Part shown: piece after piece, positions 52,300-60,847 of the stretch | Layout: every line of letters starts with the position of its first letter | Position numbering within the stretch: position 1 is the stretch's first letter | Assembly: GCA_035551475.1 (NCBI GenBank) | Contig: DASZMX010000046.1 | Coordinates: forward strand, 18,912 to 82,911 | Length of the DNA: 64,000 bases | Source of the DNA: DASZMX01 sp035551475 | GTDB lineage: Bacteria; Verrucomicrobiota; Verrucomicrobiia; Limisphaerales; Palsa-1400 | Direction of reading: 5' to 3' | The notes under the pieces: generated by a model | The model's database searches: none | The model's input: the letters and a program-made list of their open reading frames with translations, nothing else | Told to the model about the DNA's origin: nothing | Made by a program: the position numbers and the translations under genes

Positions 52300-53706
52300 C
52301 TACGCCGCCGGCTTGTAGCCGAACAATTTGCGCTCCCGAATCATTGTCGCAACCTCGGGCGGCACCGACGCGTCCCACGTCGGATCGCCCGACCGCAAAC
52401 GCTGCAAAATGTCCCGCGAAAAAATCGGCAGCGTCTTTTCGTCGTAATCCCGCAGCGCCTCGATGAACCGGTTTTCCACGAGGTACGCGTGCAAGTGCCT
52501 TAAATTCGGCGCCACCCGCAGATTGCCCGAAGTGATCAACGCGCCGGATTTCGCCTCCAATAGCGGATACACGTAGAGCTTCAAATCGTTTTTAAACATG
52601 CGCCCGAACGATTCGAGAATGCCGCCCGCCAGGTCCGTGTAATATTTCTCGTCGAACAACTCTTTCAGTGTCGGCACGCCCATCGCGATGCCAATCATCT
52701 TCTTGGTGTAGCGAAAGAAATACGCCGCCAACCGGTGGTACTCGCCGAAATTTGAAATCAGCACCGTCTTGCCCAACGCGCCGAGGATATCGACGCGATC
52801 CAGAAAATCGTGGTGATCGATCTTGTCGCCGTCGGTCAGATTCTTCAGCGTCATCTCCATCAACGTCAGCACTTCCTCGCCCTGCACATTCGGCTCCTGC
52901 ACAAACATCGCCTGCGCGCAGCGCAACATGTCGAGCGTCACTTTTGTCACCGGCCGAAAACTGCCGCGCTCCACCAAAATGCATTTCTTGTAAAACGCAT
53001 CCGCCGGCTGGATGACTTGGCCGTTCGCCGTGAACAACGCCGCATTCGTCAATCCGCTTTGCACCAATTGCAGCGCCATCAGCCGATTGTCCAAGTCCTT
53101 GAAGGCCGGCCCGGAGAATTGCACCATGTCCACTTCGATGCGGTCTGCGCCGACATTTTCCACCAGCGCGCGCAACAGGGCCGACGGATCGTGATTCAAA
53201 TAGAGCGCGCTGTGCACGAAGTTCACGCCGAGAATTCCCAGCGCCTCCTGCTCCGTCACATTCTCTTTATCCCACAGACGCACATGAATGATGATCTGCG
53301 AGGCCTCCTGTCCGGGCTCAACCTGGAACCGTATGCCCAGCCAGCCATGCGCATCGTCCTGCCGGGAATAACTCCGCGCCACCACTGTGTCCGCAAACAC
53401 AAAAAAACGCGTCGTCGCTCCCCGCTTTTCCGCCAGGCGCTCGAGCAGAAGTTTGTATTCGTGCTCCAGCATGGTTTCCAAACGCTGCCGGCTCACGTAA
53501 CGGTCGGACTTTCCGTAAATCGCGTCGCTCACTGTCATGTCGTACGCAGAGATCGATTTCGCAATCGTTCCCGCCGCGCCGCCCACTCGGAAAAACCAGC
53601 GCGCGACCTCCTGCCCGGCCCCGATTTCGGCGAACGTCCCGTATTTGCTGGGATCCAGGTTGACCTGCAGGGCCTTTTGATGCGTGCTCAGAATTTCTGG
53701 AGTCAT
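52300..53706 (-). CDS. Conserved protein of unknown function
   Basis: 468 residues. No named domain was recognised, and the function is not assigned. The N-terminus QVNLDPSKYGTFAEIGAGQE, VARWFFRVGGAAGTIAKSIS and AYDMTVSDAIYGK is strikingly motif-rich. Later segments are GILGVNFVHSALYL, DRIEVDMVQFSGPAF, GEEVLTLMEMTLKNLTDGDK, NFGEYHRLAAYFFRYTKKMI and GKTVLISNFGEYHR. I recall sequences with this start in databases under unreliable names (including nicotinate-nucleotide adenylyltransferase), which the sequence does not support; no HxGH motif is present. No signal peptide or membrane helix: cytoplasmic. It is convergent with the receiver gene. Confidence 0.75.
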   Translation of the reverse strand: MTPEILSTHQKALQVNLDPSKYGTFAEIGAGQEVARWFFRVGGAAGTIAKSISAYDMTVSDAIYGKSDRYVSRQRLETMLEHEYKLLLERLAEKRGATTRFFVFADTVVARSYSRQDDAHGWLGIRFQVEPGQEASQIIIHVRLWDKENVTEQEALGILGVNFVHSALYLNHDPSALLRALVENVGADRIEVDMVQFSGPAFKDLDNRLMALQLVQSGLTNAALFTANGQVIQPADAFYKKCILVERGSFRPVTKVTLDMLRCAQAMFVQEPNVQGEEVLTLMEMTLKNLTDGDKIDHHDFLDRVDILGALGKTVLISNFGEYHRLAAYFFRYTKKMIGIAMGVPTLKELFDEKYYTDLAGGILESFGRMFKNDLKLYVYPLLEAKSGALITSGNLRVAPNLRHLHAYLVENRFIEALRDYDEKTLPIFSRDILQRLRSGDPTWDASVPPEVATMIRERKLFGYKPAA

Positions 53707-53756
53707 GGCGTCGGAAACATGGCGGAATTAAAAGCGTGCAACGAACACGCCGCAAA

Positions 53757-55187
53757 CTACGTCTCCACCGGGCGGCGGTAAAGCGCTTTCTCAGACGCGG
53801 CCGCCGCCTTCTCCCGCGCGCGATGAGCCACCGCCATGCGCCGCCAACTATCGATCTTCGCCGTCAAGGCCAGCAGGATCAGCCACTCCATCATGTTGCG
53901 CGGCTGCGTCAAGACTCGCTCCAGGAGGCTTTGCGCGTAATTGCTCACGCACCCCACCGCAATCCCAATGCTCACCGCCCCCAAAATATGGTACCGGAAA
54001 TAAAACGCCGCCCGCACATTCAGCCACAAAAAAAACGCGATGAATAATAGATACGACACAAACCCCTGGTACCCTGTCTCCGCCAGCAACAGAAAATAAT
54101 GGCTCTCCACGATGCCCTTGTGCTTGTCCACCCCGCTGAATTCCCCCATCCGCTTGAAATAATTGTCCACGACATCGCCGTAATGATACGGCGGATTGAT
54201 CGCCACCGCGTAATTGTTCCAGCCCAACCCAAGCGGATGATCTTTCAGCATCGCGCGCGACGCCTCGTTCAGCAGCGTCCGCGTCATGGCGCTGTCCGCG
54301 TTGTAGGTCGCGTTGAAACGGTCTTGAATGGTTCGATACGCCACCGCCACACCGAGCACTGCCACGCCCAGCAGCGCCGAAACCACCACGAGTCTTCGCG
54401 TTGTAATCTTATCCGCCAGGCTGAACACCATCACCATGGCCGCCCCGCCGCCCAGCGCCACCAAGCCCCCGCGCGACAAAGTGCATTCCGCGATCCAACA
54501 ACACGCCAGAAATCCCACCAGATATAACGTGGACCGCTTTTGCTTCGGCCCGACCGCCACCCCCAAAAAAACCAGCCCGATCAAATTCGCATACATGGCC
54601 AGCGCGTTCTGATGCTCGAATGTGCCGGCAATTTGGTAGAGATGATTGATGTATTTCAGTTTCAGGACCGCGATCAATTCCCACAGCATCGTCACCACAA
54701 AACTCGTCAATAATAAATGCAAGTCTTCGATTGTGCGTAGGAAATTGTAGGCGGCCACAAAAATGAAAATCACCTCCACCGCCTTCCACGCCGCCATCCA
54801 CACGTACAACGGAACCAGCGCGCTGAAAATCGACAGCAGGCTCATTCCCACGTAGAGCCAATACAAACCCAGTCCCGGCGGGACCCATCGGAATTTCTTC
54901 GGCGCTTCCAGGAACATTCCCAGCAGCAGCGCCTCCGCCAGGATGACGTCAAAATAAAAATGAAAGCCGCGCGCCGTCCCCCGATAGTCCGGCATATCAT
55001 GCAAGGTCAGGCCCCACTCCGCCGCGCCAAACAACCCCGAGATGGTCATGAAGCACATCAGCCCAAAGGCGATGCGCTGCAATTTGCGCCGCCCCTTCAT
55101 GATAAATCCCGCCAGCGGCGCTCCCACCATAAAGCAGGCCAGCAGCATCGCGGCTTTTATGAACTCTGTTGCGTCCACCGCCGCCAT
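53757..55187 (-). CDS. O-antigen ligase/polymerase-like membrane protein
   Basis: 476 residues, about 12 membrane helices. A Wzy_C-like central region has CTLSRGGLVALGGGAAMVMV. A large periplasmic loop follows: NADSAMTRTLLNEASRAMLK, DHPLGLGWNNYAVAINPPYH, and GIVESHYFLLLAETGYQGFV, the typical HPLxGxGxNxF and H-N/H-xxL-x-xxxETGxxG motifs of this family. It ligates or polymerises polyprenyl-linked polysaccharide. It fits with the sugar transferases at 19.7-21.9 kb. Confidence 0.88.
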   Translation of the reverse strand: MAAVDATEFIKAAMLLACFMVGAPLAGFIMKGRRKLQRIAFGLMCFMTISGLFGAAEWGLTLHDMPDYRGTARGFHFYFDVILAEALLLGMFLEAPKKFRWVPPGLGLYWLYVGMSLLSIFSALVPLYVWMAAWKAVEVIFIFVAAYNFLRTIEDLHLLLTSFVVTMLWELIAVLKLKYINHLYQIAGTFEHQNALAMYANLIGLVFLGVAVGPKQKRSTLYLVGFLACCWIAECTLSRGGLVALGGGAAMVMVFSLADKITTRRLVVVSALLGVAVLGVAVAYRTIQDRFNATYNADSAMTRTLLNEASRAMLKDHPLGLGWNNYAVAINPPYHYGDVVDNYFKRMGEFSGVDKHKGIVESHYFLLLAETGYQGFVSYLLFIAFFLWLNVRAAFYFRYHILGAVSIGIAVGCVSNYAQSLLERVLTQPRNMMEWLILLALTAKIDSWRRMAVAHRAREKAAAASEKALYRRPVET

Positions 55188-55279
55188 TCTGCCCGGCGCC
55201 CTCTCGAAATCATATCAGGCGCCCCGCCGAGGCGAACGTAGGTTTGCGCTTTACGCTGCGCCGGGCATCATAGGAAGAA

Positions 55280-56308
55280 ATGCAAGCCGCCGTTTTACAT
55301 GGCCGCGAAGATGTTCGCGTCGAGGAAATCCCGCCCGCGCCGCTCCGCGCCGGCGAGGTGCGCGTGGCCATCGGCGCCGCGCTCACCTGCGGCACGGATC
55401 TCAAGGTCTATAAGCGCGGCAGTCATGCCCGCATGATCGTTCCGCCGGCGGTTTTCGGCCATGAATTTGCCGGAACCATCTCGGAAATTGCCCCCGGCGT
55501 AGCAGGCTGGGAAGTGGGCGATCGCGTCGTCGCCGCCAACTCCGCGCCGTGCGGCGAATGCTTTCATTGCCGGCATCACCAGGAAAATCTCTGCGACGAC
55601 CTCCTCTTCCTCAATGGAGCCTACGCCGAGTCGATCGTCGTGCCGGCGCGCATTGTCAAAAAGAATCTCCTCCGCCTCCAACCCGGCACGGCCTTCCCGC
55701 ACGCCGCCCTCACCGAACCGCTCGCGTGTGTGGTGCAGGGCTGGGCCGACCTGAAGGCGGAGCCGGGGCAGCGGGCGCTCATCATTGGCAGCGGGCCGAT
55801 CGGCTTGATGTTTGTGACTCTCGCGCGCCATGATCAGTGCCATATTGCCCTTGCCGGTCGCGGCCCGCGCCTCGCCTTGGGCCAAAGCTTGGGCGCATCC
55901 GATATTATTGAAATTTCGCCGGACGCTTCACTCCATGCGGCGGTCACGACTGCGAACGTCGGGCCCTTCGATCTCGTGATCGAAGCGGTCGGCAAGCCGG
56001 AAACCTGGGAAGCCGCCGTGCGGCTCGTGCGCAAGGGAGGCAAAGTCAATTTTTTCGGCGGCTGCCCCGCCGGCGCCACGGTCACGCTTGACACCGGCCT
56101 CATCCACTATTCCAATCTGACTCTCCTTGCCAGTTTCCATCACACTCCCCGCGCCATTCGCCGAGCCTTGGAGTTGATCGAAACTCGCGTCATCAATCCC
56201 GATCTTTTTGTGGATGGAGCCGCGCCGTTGCGCGAGCTCCCGTCCCTGTTCCGCGCCATGGCGCAAGGCAATCGCGCTGTCAAAACCCTCATTCAAGTCG
56301 GCGCGTAG
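55280..56308 (+). CDS. Zinc-dependent medium-chain alcohol dehydrogenase
   Basis: 342 residues preceded by AGGAAGAA, a good ribosome site. Catalytic zinc ligands C37 (TCGTD) and H61-E62 (FGHEFAG) are present. The structural zinc lobe C91, C94, C97 and C105 (CGECFHCRHHQENLC) is complete. The nucleotide site reads ALIIGSGPIGLMFVTLAR. Closest in type to sorbitol/threonine dehydrogenase-like MDR enzymes; the substrate is unresolved. It is convergent with the cox operon, 5 bases apart. Confidence 0.93.
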   Translation: MQAAVLHGREDVRVEEIPPAPLRAGEVRVAIGAALTCGTDLKVYKRGSHARMIVPPAVFGHEFAGTISEIAPGVAGWEVGDRVVAANSAPCGECFHCRHHQENLCDDLLFLNGAYAESIVVPARIVKKNLLRLQPGTAFPHAALTEPLACVVQGWADLKAEPGQRALIIGSGPIGLMFVTLARHDQCHIALAGRGPRLALGQSLGASDIIEISPDASLHAAVTTANVGPFDLVIEAVGKPETWEAAVRLVRKGGKVNFFGGCPAGATVTLDTGLIHYSNLTLLASFHHTPRAIRRALELIETRVINPDLFVDGAAPLRELPSLFRAMAQGNRAVKTLIQVGA

Positions 56309-56313
56309 GCGTT

Positions 56314-56586
56314 TTATTTCAGCCAGCCTCGGCTTAGATAATCCGCCAACCCCAGCACGAACAAAATCCCCAGCCAATAAATCCCGCCCGCCGCGAACAG
56401 CCAGGTCAACCGCGAACTGACCCGCAAGTGCATGAAATACCACATCACCACCATCATCTGCGCGGCCGCGATCACCATCGCCACCGGCAGATAAAACGCC
56501 CCCAGTCGCGCGTGCGCCAGCCCGAGCGTCAGGAAAAACCCCGCCATCAGCGCGCCCCACGCCCCCACGTAAGTCAATGCCTTCAT
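56314..56586 (-). CDS. Cytochrome c oxidase subunit IV
   Basis: 90 residues with three membrane helices, the length and layout of the bacterial caa3/aa3 subunit IV (COX4_pro). The helix-2 motif AAAQMMVVMWYFMHLRVSSR is diagnostic. Last gene of the respiratory operon; its start overlaps the subunit III stop by four bases. It likely stabilises the oxidase. Confidence 0.92.
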   Translation of the reverse strand: MKALTYVGAWGALMAGFFLTLGLAHARLGAFYLPVAMVIAAAQMMVVMWYFMHLRVSSRLTWLFAAGGIYWLGILFVLGLADYLSRGWLK

Positions 56587-57218
56587 GTGTGCCTGTCAAT
56601 TAGATAGAGCAGCGGATAAAGGAAGATCCAAATCACATCCACAAATCCCCAATACAGCCCCGTCAATTCCGTCGCTGCGCCCTCCGCCCCGATCCATCGT
56701 CCGCGCCGCACCTTTAACCACACCGCCGCCAGCAACCCCAGCCCGATCAGCAGATGGACCGCGTGCAATCCCGTCATCGTCCAATACAGCCAGAAATAAA
56801 TTTGCGCCGGCGGCTGGTTCGCCAACGCAAAATGCGCCCCCGGCACGAGATGTTTGTGGATGTCATCCGCATACTCTACGCCTTTCACCGCGAGGAAAGC
56901 CGCGCCCAGCAGCATCGTTAACGCGACCCAGCGGCTCGCCGCCGGCGCGCGGCTGCGCTGCGCCGCGTTCACCCCCAGCGCCATTGTCAGGCCGCTTGTC
57001 AATAACAACGCCGCGTTGATCGAGCCGCACCATAGATTCGTCAGCTTCCCCGCCGCCGCGAATCCCAGCGGATACACCAAATGATACACCGCAAACCCCA
57101 TGAACAATCCGCCGAAGAATAAAAATTCCGTCGCCAAAAAAAGCCACAGGCCCAGGCGCGAGGCATCATGCTGCTGCTCCAGCGAATCAAATTGCTCTTT
57201 TAAAATCCCTTCGCTCAT
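56583..57218 (-). CDS. ctaE: Cytochrome c oxidase subunit III
   Basis: 211 residues, about five membrane helices, the two-less form typical of caa3 oxidases. Motifs: LGLWLFLATEFLFFGGLFMG, then FALANQPPAQIYFWLYWTMT, GLHAVHLLIGLGLL and LYWGFVDVIWIFLYPLLYLI. It supports proton uptake by subunit I. Its first base is shared with the last base of the subunit I stop codon. Confidence 0.95.
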   Translation of the reverse strand: MSEGILKEQFDSLEQQHDASRLGLWLFLATEFLFFGGLFMGFAVYHLVYPLGFAAAGKLTNLWCGSINAALLLTSGLTMALGVNAAQRSRAPAASRWVALTMLLGAAFLAVKGVEYADDIHKHLVPGAHFALANQPPAQIYFWLYWTMTGLHAVHLLIGLGLLAAVWLKVRRGRWIGAEGAATELTGLYWGFVDVIWIFLYPLLYLIDRHT

Positions 57219-58810
57219 CAGTCCGTCAACGGTGGATAATGGTAGGCCGGCTCCGAAACCACCGGCGTCTCCGCAAAATTATGTTTGGGCGGCGGCGACG
57301 TCGTTTTCCATTCCAGCCCCGTTGCTCCCCACGGATTTGGCGTCGCCACTTTGCCGTGCCGCCAGGACCAGAACAGGTAAACCGCGGGCAAAAGGTAGCC
57401 GATCGCGAGGATGGAAGCCCCCGCCGTGGAAAGCACATTATAGACCTGGAATTCCGGCGGATACGCGTGGTACCGCCGCGGCATTCCGAGATACCCCAAA
57501 ATATATTGCGGAAAAAAAGTGAGGTTGAAGCCCACGAACAAAATCACCGCCGCGAGCTGGCCCAACTTCTCGGGATACATTCGTCCGGTGATCTTCGGCC
57601 ACCAAAAATGCAGCCCCGCCATGAACGTCGTCACCATCCCTCCCACCATGATGTAATGGAAATGCGCGATCACAAAATACGTGTCGTGCAGATGCACATC
57701 CACCGCCAGCGAGGCCAGGAAAATGCCCGTCAATCCTCCCACCGAAAAGAGGGCCATAAATCCAATGATGTACAGCATTGGCGTCTCGAAGGAGATCGAG
57801 CCCCGATACAGCGTCGCCGTCCAATTGAACACCTTGATCGCCGAGGGCACCGCCACCAAAAAGCTCAACAGCGAAAAAACCGTCCCGGCATAAGCCGACA
57901 TGCTGCTGACAAACATATGGTGACCCCACACCAGGAATCCCAACACCGCGATGGCCACGCTCGAAAAAGCTACAAACGCGTACCCGAAAATCGCCTTGCG
58001 CGAAAAGCAGGTGATGATTTCGCTCGTCACCCCCATCCCCGGCAAAATCATGATGTACACCGCCGGATGCGAGTAGAACCAAAACAAATGCTGAAACAGC
58101 ACCGGGTCGCCGCCCAGCGCCGGGTTGAAAATGCCGATTCCCCACACCCGCTCAATCGCCATCAAAGTCAGCGTCATCGCCAGCACCGGCGTCGCCAAAA
58201 CCAAAATCAGGCTCGTCGAATAAATCGACCACAGAAACAACGGCAAGCGAAACCACGTCAATCCCGGCGCCCGCAGCTTGTGGATCGACACGATGAAATT
58301 CAGCCCGGTTAAAATGGAGCTAAATCCCGCGATAAAAATTCCTGCCGCCATCGTCAGCACATGGGTGTTCGAATAGGTCGTGCTATACGGCGTGTAAAAT
58401 GTCCAACCCGTGTCCACTCCTCCCACCACAATCGCATACAGCGCCAGGATTCCGCCGATGATAAACAGATACCAGCTCAGCAAATTCAACTTCGGAAACG
58501 CCAGATCTTTCGCCCCCAGCATGAGCGGCACGATGAAATTCCCCAGCACGCTGGGAATCGAAGGAATCAGAAAAAACCACACCATCAGCACGCCATGCAT
58601 CGTGAACATCTTGTTGTAATCCGCTGACAACAACAAATCACCCTGCGGCGTCAGCAATTCCAGCCGCATCATCGCCGCCGCGAACGCCGCCAGGACAAAG
58701 AAAATCAAGATGGATCCCAGATACAACAGCCCGATTCGCTTATGATCGGTCGTCAGCAACCAGCTCTTCAAATCATGCCCGGCCTCGAGATAATTGCCCT
58801 CGTCGTTCAC
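57218..58810 (-). CDS. ctaD: Cytochrome c oxidase subunit I, A2-type
   Basis: 530 residues from GTG at 58810, about 12 helices. Heme ligand H72 (FTMHGVLMVW), CuB H248 and cross-linked Y252 in FWFYSHPAVYIMILPGMG, CuB His pair in WGHHMFVSSMSAYAG, and the heme His region HLHDTYFVIAHFHYIMVGG. The helix VI Glu of the classical HPEVY motif is replaced by HPAVY preceded by YS, the hallmark of A2-type oxidases such as those of Rhodothermus and Thermus. It reduces oxygen and pumps protons. It overlaps subunit II as GTGA. Confidence 0.97.
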   Translation of the reverse strand: MNDEGNYLEAGHDLKSWLLTTDHKRIGLLYLGSILIFFVLAAFAAAMMRLELLTPQGDLLLSADYNKMFTMHGVLMVWFFLIPSIPSVLGNFIVPLMLGAKDLAFPKLNLLSWYLFIIGGILALYAIVVGGVDTGWTFYTPYSTTYSNTHVLTMAAGIFIAGFSSILTGLNFIVSIHKLRAPGLTWFRLPLFLWSIYSTSLILVLATPVLAMTLTLMAIERVWGIGIFNPALGGDPVLFQHLFWFYSHPAVYIMILPGMGVTSEIITCFSRKAIFGYAFVAFSSVAIAVLGFLVWGHHMFVSSMSAYAGTVFSLLSFLVAVPSAIKVFNWTATLYRGSISFETPMLYIIGFMALFSVGGLTGIFLASLAVDVHLHDTYFVIAHFHYIMVGGMVTTFMAGLHFWWPKITGRMYPEKLGQLAAVILFVGFNLTFFPQYILGYLGMPRRYHAYPPEFQVYNVLSTAGASILAIGYLLPAVYLFWSWRHGKVATPNPWGATGLEWKTTSPPPKHNFAETPVVSEPAYHYPPLTD

Positions 58811-59748
58811 GGCTGGCCTCCTTCGACTTTCACGTTCGCCAGGCTTTTGATGTAGGCCAACAGCGCGAACAATTCATCCTCCGTGACCCGCCCCTGAAAG
58901 CTCGGCATGAGCGGCGCATATCCCCCCGGCACGCGCGCCGCCGGCATCAAAATGCAGTCCCGCAAATACGCGTCATCCGCCACCGCCACCTCGCCATTCT
59001 GCAGCGGCACCGGCTTCCCGTACACGCCTTCCAACCGCGGCGCCCGCACCACCGTGCTTCCCATGTGGCAGCCGCTGCAGCCCAACTCCCGAAACAGCCG
59101 CGCGCCGCGTTCGGCCTGCGTCGAGCCCGGCGATTTCTCTGTCAACCATCGCTGATACGCCGCCGGCTCCATCGCCACCACTTCCCCCACCATTTGCGCA
59201 TGGGACGTGCCGCAATATTGTGAGCAAAAAATATGATATATCCCCGGCTTGGTCGCCTCGAACCACTCCGAGGTGTAACGCCCCGGCACCACATCCTGTT
59301 TGATGCGAAACGCCGGGATGAAAAAGCTGTGAATGACGTCTTGCGAGGCCAGCGTCAATTTCACCGCCTGCCCCACCGGCACATGCAATTCGTTGATCTC
59401 CGCGTTCCCCTCCCCGTGCTCCACTTTCCACATCCATTGCTTTCCCACCACGTCAATTTCCATCGCGTGCAACGGCGGCCGCTCCTCCTTGAAATACACC
59501 TCCGACGCCCACGCGTAGAGTCCCATCATGAGAATCATGGGAATTACCGTCCACGTCACTTCCATCGCCATGGTCGGCAGCTTCGGCATCTTCCGATTCA
59601 CCCGATTCGTGCGGCGATATTTCACCAAAAAATAAAGCATCGGCCCAAAAATGATGAGCAGGACGACTGCGCTCAGTGCGATCAACGCGAAAAAGATCGC
59701 GTCGGATTGCGGCGCGATCGTTGAGGCGCTTTCGGGAAAGAATTTCAC
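58807..59748 (-). CDS. ctaC: Cytochrome c oxidase subunit II with fused cytochrome c (caa3-type)
   Basis: 313 residues from the GTG at 59748, which overlaps the SCO stop (GTGA) and has AAAGGAGACGCG before it; the longer TTG reading to 59778 lacks this. Two membrane helices (residues 18-40 and 66-85) precede the CuA domain, with ligands in SQDVIHSFFIP and FCSQYCGTSHAQM. A C-terminal class I cytochrome c follows, with CSGCH and a Met ligand in LMPSFQG. The fused cytochrome makes this a caa3 oxidase that can take electrons from alternative complex III. Confidence 0.96.
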   Translation of the reverse strand: MKFFPESASTIAPQSDAIFFALIALSAVVLLIIFGPMLYFLVKYRRTNRVNRKMPKLPTMAMEVTWTVIPMILMMGLYAWASEVYFKEERPPLHAMEIDVVGKQWMWKVEHGEGNAEINELHVPVGQAVKLTLASQDVIHSFFIPAFRIKQDVVPGRYTSEWFEATKPGIYHIFCSQYCGTSHAQMVGEVVAMEPAAYQRWLTEKSPGSTQAERGARLFRELGCSGCHMGSTVVRAPRLEGVYGKPVPLQNGEVAVADDAYLRDCILMPAARVPGGYAPLMPSFQGRVTEDELFALLAYIKSLANVKVEGGQP

Positions 59749-60500
59749 CGCGTCTCCTTTCGCCGTTGCGCCTGCCAAATAACGCCCGCCAGACCCGCCA
59801 GCGTCGCCACCCCGCCAATCCGCACCCCGTCCATGATCGCCGCGCCATATTTCCCGCGAATGGGATTGTAATGAAAACAGAGATACACGAATTGCTGCAC
59901 CGGGCTTTTGGTTTCATGCCTGGCCGCCGCCCGCAACGCCGCGTCCAAATCGCGCGAGACAAAATTAATCCCAAAAAAATACGTCGAGACTTTTCCTTCC
60001 GGCGTCAAGATGATTAACCCGCTGGGATGCGCGTATTGCTGGCTCGCCGGATCGTAGGCGAAGCGGAATCCCGTCTCCTCCGCCAGCTTGTCAACCGAAC
60101 TCTTTGGCCCCGTCAGAAAATGCCAGTCGGCGGCCGCGCCGCGCCGCGCGTAAAGCTTCATGTACGTGGCTTTTTTCGCCGCCGCGAGCGCCGGCGTTTC
60201 CGTCGGATCGACGCTCACAAACACCACCGACGCCGGCGCCGATCCCGGTTTCAAATCCTGCAGGCTCGCCACCAGCCCATTCAATTCCAGCGTGCACAAC
60301 ATCGGGCAACGGTAATAACCCAGCGCGAGGATCGTAGGTTTCCCTCCCAATTCCGCCCCGAGCGTCACGGTTTTTCCCGTCTCATCCACGAACGGCAGGC
60401 TCAAGGTCGTCTGCGCGCCGGTTTTTTGGTCGAACTGAATGTCGCGCAACTGTTGATCGTTCAACGCCACCGCCAGCAACATGCACAGGAGGCCTTTCAT
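59745..60500 (-). CDS. SCO1/SenC copper-delivery protein
   Basis: 251 residues. A signal-like hydrophobic N-terminus (MKGLLCMLLAVAL) is followed by a thioredoxin-fold SCO domain: the copper motif YYRCPMLCTLELNG (CxxxC), VVFVSVDPTETPALAAAKK, and the third ligand His in YAHPSGLIILTPEG. A C-terminal helix (about 222-245) may anchor the protein, an addition beyond classical SCO. It inserts copper into the CuA centre of the oxidase encoded next door. The overlaps on both sides are four bases. Confidence 0.95.
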   Translation of the reverse strand: MKGLLCMLLAVALNDQQLRDIQFDQKTGAQTTLSLPFVDETGKTVTLGAELGGKPTILALGYYRCPMLCTLELNGLVASLQDLKPGSAPASVVFVSVDPTETPALAAAKKATYMKLYARRGAAADWHFLTGPKSSVDKLAEETGFRFAYDPASQQYAHPSGLIILTPEGKVSTYFFGINFVSRDLDAALRAAARHETKSPVQQFVYLCFHYNPIRGKYGAAIMDGVRIGGVATLAGLAGVIWQAQRRKETR

Positions 60501-60847
60501 TTCGTCTTCCTCCGTTGCGCCAGCAATTCCATCGCCCGCTCGATGGGGATGCGAATGATATGGTTGGTGCGGTCAATCCAGCCGTACGAATTCAACTCCG
60601 CATCTTCCGCAGCCCGCAATTCCGCGAGGCCGGCTCCGGGCGTCACTTCCAACCGCGGTTCCGGCATCGCCTTCGCCGGCTGGCTTTGCGGCGCCAGGAG
60701 CGTCGGCGCCGTCAAGCCGCGATAGCGATCTTTCGCCATCACGCGATATTGTCCCCAGATGCACAACAGCAGAACCGGAATCGCCGCCGCCAGTCCGACC
60801 GCGATGATCGCCGTTCGCCCTTCCCGCACGCCGTCAGCTTGATGCAT
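60497..60847 (-). CDS. Small conserved membrane protein of the ACIII/caa3 operon
   Basis: 116 residues from the ATG at 60847, chosen for GGAGG before it; the longer reading to 61021 lies inside actF. One membrane helix near the N-terminus (about 12-30, TAIIAVGLAAAIPVLLLCIW), then a soluble tail ending SYGWIDRTNHIIRIPIERAM and ELLAQRRKT. The phrase WxDRxxxxxRIPIxRAMELL recurs in proteins at this operon position in Bacteroidota, Planctomycetota and Verrucomicrobiota. Function unknown; probably an assembly or stability factor. It overlaps actF by 14 bases and SCO by four. Confidence 0.82.
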   Translation of the reverse strand: MHQADGVREGRTAIIAVGLAAAIPVLLLCIWGQYRVMAKDRYRGLTAPTLLAPQSQPAKAMPEPRLEVTPGAGLAELRAAEDAELNSYGWIDRTNHIIRIPIERAMELLAQRRKTK

